NCBI GenBank assembly: GCA_030605195.1
Contig: JAUWBB010000003.1
Span: forward strand, 1-38,443
Direction of reading: 5' to 3'
DNA from: Bacteroidota bacterium
GTDB taxonomy: Bacteria > Bacteroidota > Bacteroidia > Bacteroidales > VadinHA17
DNA: 38,443 bases
Part shown: piece after piece, positions 20,881 to 29,723 of the stretch
Numbering within the stretch: the stretch's first letter is position 1
Layout: each line of letters starts with the position of its first letter
The notes under the pieces: model-generated
Seen by the model: only the letters and a program-made list of their open reading frames with translations
What the model was told of the DNA's origin: nothing
Database searches by the model: none
Program-made: the position numbers and the translations under genes

Positions 20881-22135
20881 TTATATCCCCAATTCTTTTA
20901 AATATTTGTTCATTTCACTTTTTACCACTTTTAATTCCTTTTCCAGCTCCTCGATTTCTCTCTGAACAGCAGGAATATCTACCTCTTCCTTTTCTTCAAA
21001 AGTGTCCACATATATTGGAATATTAAGGTTATATTCGTTTACATTAATCTCATCAATGTTTGCCCGGTACGAGTATTTATTTATAGTTTCAAACTTTTTG
21101 TATGTAGCTACAATATAGTCAATATTTTTATCCTTCAGTTTATTCTGATTTTTACCATCCTGGTACTCACGGCCGGCATCAATAAACAACACATCCTGTG
21201 TCTCTTTTGCTTTTTTAAAAATCATAATGGCAGCCGGAATACCTGTACCATAAAACAATTTTGCAGGTAGTCCGGCCACAGCTTCCAACAGGTTTTCGTC
21301 AATAAACTGTTTGCGGATTTTCCCTTCTGCCCCTCCTCTGAAAAGCACTCCGCGAGGGACAATTACTCCAATTTTACCGTTTATATCCAAAGCGCTTTCA
21401 ATCATGTGAGTGATAAAAGCATAGTCTCCCGTACTCTTTGGTGGGATGCCTCGCCAGAAACGGTTGAATTTATCAGCCCCGGCATTTTCAGCGCCCCATT
21501 TGTCGAGTGAAAACGGAGAATTGGCAACCACAATATCAAACTTCATTAATTTGTCATCCTCAATCAACTTTGGATTATTAATGGTATCGCCCCATTCTAA
21601 CTTTGCATTATCTTTTTGATGCAAAAACATATTCATTTTACACAATGCCCAGGTACTTCCATTGCTTTCCTGACCATACAATGAGAAATCTTCAGATCCT
21701 ACTTCATTTGCCACTTTGATTAACAAAGACCCTGATCCACATTCAGGATCATAAAACCGGTTACCCGGTTGAGGGTTAAGCAGTTTAGCCAACCACATGG
21801 ATACTTCGGCGGGTGTGTAAAATTCATCACCCTTTTTACCTGAATCACCTGCAAAACGGGCAATAAGATATTCGTACGTATTACCAATTATATCCTGATT
21901 GCCAATGTGTGATGGTCTCAAGTCGAGATTTGTATCTGCCTAATGCTCTTTTCACTCTTACCTCATCGCCACTATACTTGATTCTGTAATCTTCCTCTTT
22001 GTCTTTCCACACATCACTCAAGTATTTCAAAAACAGAAATACCAGAATGTAATTTTTATATTCAGCAGGATCGACCACTCCGCGAAAAGTATCGCATGCT
22101 TTCCAGGCTATTGCATTTATTTCATTTTGATTCAC
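20881..22135 (-). pseudogene. hsdM: Type I N6-adenine methyltransferase (hsdM) with internal deletion and frameshift
   Basis: ORF 21881..22135 gives MNQNEINAIAWKACDTFRGVVDPAEYKNYILVFLFLKYLSDVWKDKEEDY...RVKRAL; other frame resumes ADTNLDLRPSHIGNQDIIGNTYEYL..., skipping the usual intervening segment. Confidence 0.87.
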
Positions 22136-22162
22136 TTTTGGCTATATAAATGTTATTTTAAT

Positions 22163-22250
22163 GTATCGGAATTTACTCTCCGCCTCCCGATAGTTATCGG
22201 GATGGCGGATCATGAGATCACCCCGATAGCCATCGGGGCTAAGTTCAATG
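22163..22250 (+). repeat. 88-bp modular palindromic repeat, copy 2
   Basis: gtatcggaatttactctccgcctcccgatagttatcgggatggcggatcatgagatcaccccgatagccatcggggctaagttcaatg. Confidence 0.92.
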
Positions 22251-22257
22251 TTTTGAG

Positions 22258-22312
22258 GTTTACAAACAATTAAACAATTAACAATTAAAAATTAACAATT
22301 AAAAAAAATTAT
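22258..22312. repeat. AT-rich AACAATTAA-type simple repeat
   Basis: aaacaattaaacaattaacaattaaaaattaacaattaaa. Confidence 0.7.
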
Positions 22313-22407
22313 TAAAGTTGTTTTTACGTTACAACCGTCTTATTCCGTTCTGCTGTTTCAATTGATTTTACAAAGATGGAAACTAATTCACCACATTCTT
22401 TTACATG

Positions 22408-22431
22408 ATGTCAGGTGTTTCCACCTGACAT
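22408..22431 (-). repeat. REP-like hairpin A (10-4-10), GAAA loop on minus strand
   Basis: atgtcaggtg tttc cacctgacat. Confidence 0.88.
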
Positions 22432-22465
22432 TGAATACTGGAGTAATTAAAATTTTGCTCATTAA

Positions 22466-22489
22466 CTGTCGGATGGAAACATCCGACAG
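22466..22489 (+). repeat. REP-like hairpin B (10-4-10), GAAA loop on plus strand
   Basis: ctgtcggatg gaaa catccgacag. Confidence 0.9.
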
Positions 22490-22540
22490 CATAGTAAACG
22501 ATGAATCATTTTTAGACCGACTTTATTATTTATCATTTGT

Positions 22541-22556
22541 CCCGATAGCTACCGGG
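22541..22556. repeat. Solo CCCGATAGNNATCGGG-type palindromic module
   Basis: cccgatagctaccggg. Confidence 0.6.
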
Positions 22557-22752
22557 ATCGAAATTTTGCCTGCCAAAGGCATTCTCCCAAAGGGATTCCT
22601 TCGGAGCTTCGGAAGAAGGCATCCCTTTTCCCGGGGGGATCTCTTTGAGAGGGAGAAATTTATTTTGCCAAAGGCATCACTTTCTGAGATATTTGAGGCT
22701 TGGTTATTAAAATTTCCGGTTAACCCGGTTAGGGATGAAGCAAAGGATTTTA

Positions 22753-22760
22753 TAACTTTG
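22753..22760 (+). promoter_or_regulatory. Candidate Bacteroidetes -7 element TAACTTTG upstream of transporter
   Basis: Matches TAnnTTTG; 37 nt before ATG; no clear -33 element. Confidence 0.35.
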
Positions 22761-22797
22761 CAGGCTGAATTCGTAAAGGGTTTGATTGTACCGTCTT

Positions 22798-24384
22798 ATG
22801 GAATTGTTATCCAATAGTTATTTCGCCCTGTTTCTGATCATTTCTTTGGGTTTTATTCTTGGTAATATCAGAATTAAGGGAATTTCGCTTGATGTATCAG
22901 CAGTTATATTTGTAGCCCTGGTTTTTGGACACTTTGGTGTTCAGGTGCCAATAGATTTTCAGAACATAGGCCTTTTGCTCTTTATATTCACCATTGGCAT
23001 TCAGGCAGGTCCGGGATTTTTTCAATCGTTTAAAAAGAGTGGGGTACAACTGGTTTTGATGCCAATTGTCCTGATCCTTGTTGCCGGTCTTTCAACAGCC
23101 ATTCTGGTTATTATCTTCCGGATAGATTCAAAAATTGCTGTGGGTCTGTTTACCGGCGCCTTAACCAGTACTCCGGGATTGGCTGCTGCAATCGATAGTA
23201 CAAATTCCTCCCTGGCATCCATAGGTTATGGTGTTGCTTATCCATTTGGGGTAATTGGCGTAATATTGTTCGTCAGGTTTTTACCCAAACTATTGCATGT
23301 AAATACCGAGACCGCTGAAAAAGAAATAAAAAAGAAAACCCTGGAAGAATATCCCGAAATAATAGGCAAGAATTTCATAGTAGAAAACCAGATTATTTTT
23401 GGGAAGACCATAGGTGAGCTTAATATACGGTCAATGACCGGTGCCAGTATCTCCAGGGTTTTAACGGAAACATCTGCAATTGCACCTTCTTCAGAAACAA
23501 CTTTAAATAAAGGCGATTTAATCAAAGCCGTTGGAACAGAAGAGGCTCTTGAAAAAATAAAACTGCTCATCGGATCAGAAACCAACCAGGAAATACCGTT
23601 AGGTAAAGATTATGAGGTCCAGTCTATTCTGGTTACAAACAAAAAAGTAATCAATAAAACCATCGGACAACTGAACTTGCTGTCCGGTTATAATGCTACC
23701 ATCACCAGGATCCGCAGGAGCGGTATCAATATAACACCATCCTTCAGCTCTCACATTCGCTTTGGTGATAAACTAATGATTGCCTGCGACAAGGAAAACA
23801 TGAAAGGAGTAATCCGTCTTCTGGGGAATGACAATAGAAAACTATCAAACACCAATTTCTTTCCTATTGCCGCAGGAATTGTACTGGGAGTTCTGCTAAG
23901 TAAAATAAAAATCAGTTTTTCCGATAGCTTTACTTTCAGTCCGGGTCTGACCGGGGGCGTTTTAATCGTTGCATTGATTCTTGGATATTTTGGAAAAACA
24001 GGTCCTGTTATCTGGACCATGTCGGGAAATGCAAATCAACTATTACGACAACTGGGCTTGTTGTTTTTTCTTGCAACCGTAGGTACTCATGCAGGTGAAC
24101 ATCTGGCAGATACTTATCATGTTTATGGTATTAAGTTATTTTATATCGGGGCGATCATAACGGTAATACCAATGTTTGTAAGTGCCTTATTTGCTCATTA
24201 TACCTTTAAGATGAATATTTTAATCATTTTAGGGGTCTTAACGGGAGGTATGACCAGTACACCGGGTTTAGCAGCCGTAGACTCTATGACGGAGACCAAT
24301 ACCCCGCACGTTGCCTATGCAGCCATATACCCTATCGCAATGGTATTTATTATTATTTGTGTACAGATTTTAACTCTTATTTAG
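22798..24384 (+). CDS. AspT/YidE/YbjL-type transporter with central TrkA_C-like domains
   Basis: Duplicated membrane halves each with GxLTxxxxSTPGLAAA/V motif (GALTSTPGLAAAIDST; GGMTSTPGLAAVDSM); start at Met 5 of ORF. Confidence 0.9.
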   Translation: MELLSNSYFALFLIISLGFILGNIRIKGISLDVSAVIFVALVFGHFGVQVPIDFQNIGLLLFIFTIGIQAGPGFFQSFKKSGVQLVLMPIVLILVAGLSTAILVIIFRIDSKIAVGLFTGALTSTPGLAAAIDSTNSSLASIGYGVAYPFGVIGVILFVRFLPKLLHVNTETAEKEIKKKTLEEYPEIIGKNFIVENQIIFGKTIGELNIRSMTGASISRVLTETSAIAPSSETTLNKGDLIKAVGTEEALEKIKLLIGSETNQEIPLGKDYEVQSILVTNKKVINKTIGQLNLLSGYNATITRIRRSGINITPSFSSHIRFGDKLMIACDKENMKGVIRLLGNDNRKLSNTNFFPIAAGIVLGVLLSKIKISFSDSFTFSPGLTGGVLIVALILGYFGKTGPVIWTMSGNANQLLRQLGLLFFLATVGTHAGEHLADTYHVYGIKLFYIGAIITVIPMFVSALFAHYTFKMNILIILGVLTGGMTSTPGLAAVDSMTETNTPHVAYAAIYPIAMVFIIICVQILTLI

Positions 24385-24407
24385 GCAAATACGGGTTCAA
24401 AACAAGC

Positions 24408-24719
24408 TCATTTCCATTCATCCTTTTTCTCCACATCAAATTCCTGCCCATCCATCCACCAGATCGCTTCAAGAGGTGGGATCACAAAGTCGAAATAGTT
24501 TTTAAGTTGAAGTTCCGGATTTTTCTTCAACATAAACTTTAAGGTATAGGCTGTACCATAAAGAGCCTCAATGCCTTCCTGAAACTCGGGGTTTTCATTC
24601 GGATCCCCTTTTCCATCCACAGATATATATTTCATATCAGGCACTTCCAGATAAGAAACCTTCTTTTGTGATGCCGAATACAATGTTCGGTATTCCTTTT
24701 TAAAATCAATTTTTTTCAT
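24408..24719 (-). pseudogene. GyrI-like small-molecule-binding protein, C-terminally truncated
   Basis: MKKIDFKKEYRTLYSASQKKVSYLEVPDMKYISVDGKGDPNENPEFQEGIEALYGTAYTLKF...VIPPLEAIWWMDGQEFDVEKKDEWK*; family members continue about as long again. Confidence 0.7.
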
Positions 24720-24769
24720 TTTTAACTATTTGTTTATTAATTGTTTTGCTACTTATACTTAATTAATAT

Positions 24770-24831
24770 GTATCGGAATTTACTCACTTCGTTCATGAGA
24801 TCGCCCCGATAGCCGTCGGGGCTAAGTTCAA
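24770..24831 (+). repeat. 88-bp repeat family, copy 3, without the first palindromic module
   Basis: gtatcggaatttactcacttcgttcatgagatcgccccgatagccgtcggggctaagttcaa. Confidence 0.88.
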
Positions 24832-25008
24832 AAACATAATCTGATATACAATGAGTTATGCCTCTTTCTAATTGCCTTATTCCACAGTCATTCAAATTTA
24901 GCAGTTTCATTTGAATAGTATTAACCTTTTTAATTACTTTGCGAAGCTATGTTCTTGTTTTATTGCCAAAACTTTGTAATTTATGCAGTCTAACTTTAAT
25001 GTAAGCTG

Positions 25009-28000
25009 ATGAAATACACCACATTCTTCCGTAAACCTATAACGTGGATTGTTTTTGCTATAATTGCGATAGTCAGTGCAATCTATGCTTATTTTAATTT
25101 CGATAAAGCCAATCCTATTGTCAGCCTGGAGATTACAATGAATCGTGAAACAGCTCTGGAAAAAGCTTCATCACTGGCAAGAAATTATGAATTGGGGCCT
25201 GACGATTATAAAACGGCAGCAGTTTTTACGAACGATGAGCGTTTCAAGAATTTTGTTGAACTGGAGGCCGGAGGTCTTGAAAAGTTTACTGAAGTGCTGG
25301 AATCCGGTTTGTATTCTTCATATAATTGGAAAGTCAGGCATTTTATGGAGCATGAAACAAACGAAGTTACTTTTTATTTTACGCCCAGAGGTGACATTTA
25401 CGGCTTTTTTGAAAAGCTGGCTGATTCAGAAAAAGGAGCGGCGCTTGAAGAAGAAGATGCATTAAAAATTGCCATAGAAGAAACCCAAAAGCACTGGAAT
25501 GTCACCTTTGCCGGATACGAACTTGTTGAGGAGTCAAAAGAAGAAGTGGAAAGCGGCAGGATAGATCATTCCTTTATTTACGAGCGTCATGATAAGCAGA
25601 TTGGAGAAGGAAGGTACAGATTACGGCTGATGGTCAGTGGTGATAAACTCACACAGGTAAAGCATTTTGTCAAGATTCCGGAAGAATTTGACCGGCGTTA
25701 TACCGAGATGCGATCCCAAAACGATTTGGTCGCTACATTCGGGGCAGTGGGTCTTGTAGTAATTTACGGACTGGGAGGAGTAATCATTGGATTATTTTTC
25801 TTGCTTCGCCGTCGTCAGCTAATATGGAAACCGGCTGTCATCTGGGGATCTATTATTGCTTTGGGTTCGGTTTTTTTGGTGTCTCTCAATGTAATTCCGT
25901 TATCCTGGTTTAGTTACGATACCTCAGCATCTGCCGGGAATTTTATAACGAACATAATTGTTAACAGCTTGCTTGGAGCTCTTGGTATCGGAGCAATGAT
26001 TACCATTACTTTTATAGCGGCAGAAGGTCTGGGCAGAATGGCCTTTCCGCATCATGTTCAGCTTTGGAGGGCATGGGGAAGCCAAGCCGGAGGTTCTTTA
26101 TCTTTGCTAGGCCAGACCATGACCGGTTATCTTTTTATGGTGATTATGATCGGGGTTGATGTCTTGTTTTATGTTGTTACCAAACATTTCGGCTGGTGGA
26201 GCCAGGCCGGTAATCTGTCAGACCCAAATATTCTCGCCAATTACATGCCGTGGTTTAACTCGGTTGCTATTTCACTTCAGGCAGGTTTCTGGGAAGAAGC
26301 CCTTTGCCGTGCGGTTCCGCTGGCAGGGATAGTATTGCTTACCCGCAACTCGAAGTACAAAAATTTTTGGATTATTCTTGTGCTAATACTTCAGACCTTT
26401 ATTTTCGGGGCTGCCCATGCCAATTATCCGCAACAGCCTTCATATGCCCGTGTGCTGGAAATGGTAATTCCATTTGTCATCATGGGGTTGATCTATATAG
26501 GATACGGGTTGATTCCTGCAATTATTGCTCATTATGCTATCGATGTTTTCTGGATATCCTTGCCGTTGTGGGTAGCAAGTTTTCCGGGAATCTGGTTCGA
26601 CCGGATTATGGTCATTCTTCTTTTCTTTGTGCCTCTTTGGGTGGTGTTGTATTTTCGTTTGAAGAACAAAAAATGGAAAAAAATTCCGGAAGAGTTGAGA
26701 AATGACGCGTGGAAACCGGCTCTAAAAGTTGAGGAAATCAAGGAGAAAATAGAAATCAGCCCCGAAAAAAAATCGTTAGGTAAATTTTTAATCCCTGCAG
26801 GTTTTGTCGGTTTGGTACTATGGCTAACTTTTACTCCGTTTACCCAGGATGCACCAAAATTAGAAGCTTCCAGATCACAAGCCATTGAAATAGCTTCAAA
26901 AGTGCTTGTGGAAAAATTTGGCATTAAGCCCGGTGAATGGACGATTTTGTGCAACATGATTGAAGAAACCACACTTCAGCATAAATTTATCTGGCAAGAA
27001 GGAGGGAAAGAAAATTATGAAAAACACCTTGGGAGTTTCCTTCCGCCGCCAAGATGGTCGGTCAGGTTAGTGAAAACAAAAGGTAAAGTTGAAGAACGAT
27101 CAGAAGAATATAGTGCGGTTATTGATGTCAGTGGAAATGTGCTTAAAGCTTATCATAAAATTCCCGAAAAAAGGGAAGGCGCATCAATGGAACAGGCACA
27201 AGCCCAGATTTTAATTGACTCTGTGCTAATTAATGACCTGGGACAAGAAAGAGAAAAGCTGAAAGAGATATCCATTACCCCGAAAAAGCTGGATAACCGG
27301 AAAAATTGGACTTTTGTGTATGCCGATACATTGAATTATACCCTGGAGAAAGGCCAGGGCAGATACCAAATTTCCATTGACGGCGATGAGGTTGTTTTGG
27401 TTTCCTCTTCTGTACATATTCCTGAAGATTGGGAAAGAAATTATGACGATCAGCAGAGTAAACGGAGCATAATACGAACAATTGGAAAGGTTTCCATAAT
27501 TATCATAGTGATTGCCGCTATGGTTTTAGGTATCATTCGGTGGACACGTAAAAGATTTTCCGTAAGGCTGTTCCTGTATTTTACCATCGGTTTGTTTGTT
27601 TTGTTTTTTCTGGACGAATTCCTGAGCTGGAACACCTTGATAGCCGGCTATCAGACCAGTTTGCCCATGAATAATTTTATTACCATGATGGTTGTTTCTA
27701 TGGCTATCGGTGGGATTTTTATTTCTGCAGGGTTAGGGATTATTGGAGGGATGTCGGTTAATCTGATCCCTGCCGGAGAAGCGGGGAAATATGACATATT
27801 AAAGGCTACAGGACTTGGCTTGGCAGTAATGGGACTGTTTGCTTTGTTTTCGGAGCTTGAAGTAAAAAATTCACCTTTTTGGGGTGAATTCCTGGCAGCA
27901 AATTCCAAATGGCCGGTTATAAGCATTGGTATCGCTAAAATTCATAAATATATTTTGTTAACCGGTTTCTTACTGACCCTTTATTCCGGACTTCATACTT

Positions 28001-28335
28001 TGACAAAAGGCTGGTCAAAGGGCCGGTTATTGTTTGGAACATTGGTCGTTCTTTTGGGAGTACTGATTGAAGCCGGTTCACTCGAAAATTATTTTTACTG
28101 GTTAATATCGGGAGGAATCCTCGGACTTATTCTACTGGGATTATATATTTTGTTTATCAGGTATCACTTTGAATGGATTCCTTTGATTGCCATGGTACCA
28201 ATTGTGCTCGAAATTCTAAAAATCACATTTACATGTGCCATACCTGCAGCTTTAACCGGCGGAATTTTAGGATTAATTTTTATAGGAGCTTTGAGTTGGT
28301 GGTGGTACTCCAAATTTTTAAAGCATAAACCATAA
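25009..28335 (+). CDS. Large CPBP-family (Rce1-like) membrane protease with duplicated extracytoplasmic/TM architecture
   Basis: FWEEALCRAVPLAG, AAHANYPQQP and AHYAIDVFW motifs in first half; second soluble domain repeats first (IPEEFDRRY / IPEDWERNY). Confidence 0.85.
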   Translation: MKYTTFFRKPITWIVFAIIAIVSAIYAYFNFDKANPIVSLEITMNRETALEKASSLARNYELGPDDYKTAAVFTNDERFKNFVELEAGGLEKFTEVLESGLYSSYNWKVRHFMEHETNEVTFYFTPRGDIYGFFEKLADSEKGAALEEEDALKIAIEETQKHWNVTFAGYELVEESKEEVESGRIDHSFIYERHDKQIGEGRYRLRLMVSGDKLTQVKHFVKIPEEFDRRYTEMRSQNDLVATFGAVGLVVIYGLGGVIIGLFFLLRRRQLIWKPAVIWGSIIALGSVFLVSLNVIPLSWFSYDTSASAGNFITNIIVNSLLGALGIGAMITITFIAAEGLGRMAFPHHVQLWRAWGSQAGGSLSLLGQTMTGYLFMVIMIGVDVLFYVVTKHFGWWSQAGNLSDPNILANYMPWFNSVAISLQAGFWEEALCRAVPLAGIVLLTRNSKYKNFWIILVLILQTFIFGAAHANYPQQPSYARVLEMVIPFVIMGLIYIGYGLIPAIIAHYAIDVFWISLPLWVASFPGIWFDRIMVILLFFVPLWVVLYFRLKNKKWKKIPEELRNDAWKPALKVEEIKEKIEISPEKKSLGKFLIPAGFVGLVLWLTFTPFTQDAPKLEASRSQAIEIASKVLVEKFGIKPGEWTILCNMIEETTLQHKFIWQEGGKENYEKHLGSFLPPPRWSVRLVKTKGKVEERSEEYSAVIDVSGNVLKAYHKIPEKREGASMEQAQAQILIDSVLINDLGQEREKLKEISITPKKLDNRKNWTFVYADTLNYTLEKGQGRYQISIDGDEVVLVSSSVHIPEDWERNYDDQQSKRSIIRTIGKVSIIIIVIAAMVLGIIRWTRKRFSVRLFLYFTIGLFVLFFLDEFLSWNTLIAGYQTSLPMNNFITMMVVSMAIGGIFISAGLGIIGGMSVNLIPAGEAGKYDILKATGLGLAVMGLFALFSELEVKNSPFWGEFLAANSKWPVISIGIAKIHKYILLTGFLLTLYSGLHTLTKGWSKGRLLFGTLVVLLGVLIEAGSLENYFYWLISGGILGLILLGLYILFIRYHFEWIPLIAMVPIVLEILKITFTCAIPAALTGGILGLIFIGALSWWWYSKFLKHKP

Positions 28336-28616
28336 ATTATTTTGCTCCCTACGCCATGTTCTCTATGCTTTGCGTTGTATTCTCTGGACCAAGGGCTCCA
28401 TACTACACACCTCAACAATTCGGCCATTTAACAATTTAACGATTTCCCGTAGAAATCCTTCGGATAATCACTACATTATTCGTCAATCGTTTGTTCGTCA
28501 TTCGATTATCCGGCAATCCTCAAAATCTCAAATCAGCATTTTAAAATCCAAAAATCCTTTTACTTTTCACATATTCTGATCACTTCTTCTTTATCATGCT
28601 TATCATATTTTATGGC

Positions 28617-28624
28617 TACATTTG
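28617..28624 (+). promoter_or_regulatory. Candidate Bacteroidetes -7 element TACATTTG upstream of rsgA
   Basis: TAnnTTTG match 15 nt before the GTG start. Confidence 0.4.
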
Positions 28625-28639
28625 TATAATTAACTTGGT

Positions 28640-29569
28640 GTGAAAACTGGGCTTGTCATAAAATCTACCGGTAGCTGGTATTCCGTTAAACTGGATAACG
28701 GAAATACAATTAATTGTAAAATTAAAGGGAAATTTCGTATCAGGGGGAGTAGATCAACAAATCCGGTCGCTGTTGGAGACCGGGTGAGAATTTTTGTCGA
28801 TGAGAAAAAACAAATTGGCGTTATTACAGAGATTTTCGACCGAAAGAATTACATCATCCGGAAATCTTCAAAGCTTTCAAAATATTCTCAGGTTATTGCT
28901 GCAAATGTCGACCAGGCTTTTCTAATCGCGACCCTTGTATCTCCTGAAACGTCAAATGAGTTTATTGACCGGTTTTTGGTCACTGCTGAAGCCTATCAAA
29001 TTCCTGTTCATATCATTTTTAATAAAATTGACCTTTACAGCGATCCAATGCTAAACACGCTAAAGGATTTAACATCCTTATACAAAAAGATTGGATATAC
29101 ATGTTATGAAACCTCTGCATTAAAACAGATAAACTTGAAAAAAGTGGGGGCAGCAATGAAAAATAAGATCAACGTGGTTTCAGGAAAATCAGGAGTGGGG
29201 AAATCAACACTGATTAATGCAATTGATTCCAATCTGAATATCAAAACAGCAGAAATCTCGGCATTTCATCAAACAGGAAAACACACAACCACATTAGCCG
29301 AAATGCATGAACTAGTTTTTGGTGGCTATATTATTGACACACCGGGCATTAAAGCATTTGGAATTGTGGATATGCAAAAGGATGAAATTTATCATTTTTT
29401 CCCGGAGATTTTCAGGCTTTCAAAAGATTGTCAGTACTATAATTGTTTACATACCCATGAGCCAAATTGTGCAGTTAAAAAAGGTGTGGAAAACGGAGAG
29501 ATCAGTACATCAAGATACAAAAGCTACATTAACATACTTTCCGATAAGGAAGAAAAATACAGGTATTAA
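28640..29569 (+). CDS. rsgA: Ribosome small subunit-dependent GTPase A
   Basis: NKIDLYSD, SGKSGVGKSTLINAI, DTPGIKAFGI, Zn motif CQYYNCLHTHEPNCAVK; GTG start. Confidence 0.95.
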   Translation: MKTGLVIKSTGSWYSVKLDNGNTINCKIKGKFRIRGSRSTNPVAVGDRVRIFVDEKKQIGVITEIFDRKNYIIRKSSKLSKYSQVIAANVDQAFLIATLVSPETSNEFIDRFLVTAEAYQIPVHIIFNKIDLYSDPMLNTLKDLTSLYKKIGYTCYETSALKQINLKKVGAAMKNKINVVSGKSGVGKSTLINAIDSNLNIKTAEISAFHQTGKHTTTLAEMHELVFGGYIIDTPGIKAFGIVDMQKDEIYHFFPEIFRLSKDCQYYNCLHTHEPNCAVKKGVENGEISTSRYKSYINILSDKEEKYRY

Positions 29570-29723
29570 GAAATTCCTGATAAGATTTGAATCCCGGTTA
29601 TTTTTATCTTAACTTGTTTATTTATATTTTTACCTTTAACATAGTATATTTGATAGTCGGTTAAATTTTTCAAAAAAAAAGTAATCTTAATTTCGTTTTA
29701 GGTAATTACAACTCAAATTCGTA

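Noticed and set aside
21881-21945. Programmed frameshift in hsdM
   Set aside because: The two frames do not abut; a long conserved segment of HsdM is missing at the junction, so deletion fits better
22258-22312. Possible CRISPR or iteron array
   Set aside because: AACAATTAA units are short AT-rich simple repeats with no unique spacers
22362-22817. 151-aa plus-strand ORF (MILQRWKLIHH...)
   Set aside because: It runs through the REP-like hairpins and the palindromic mosaic and overlaps the transporter start; no recognisable domain
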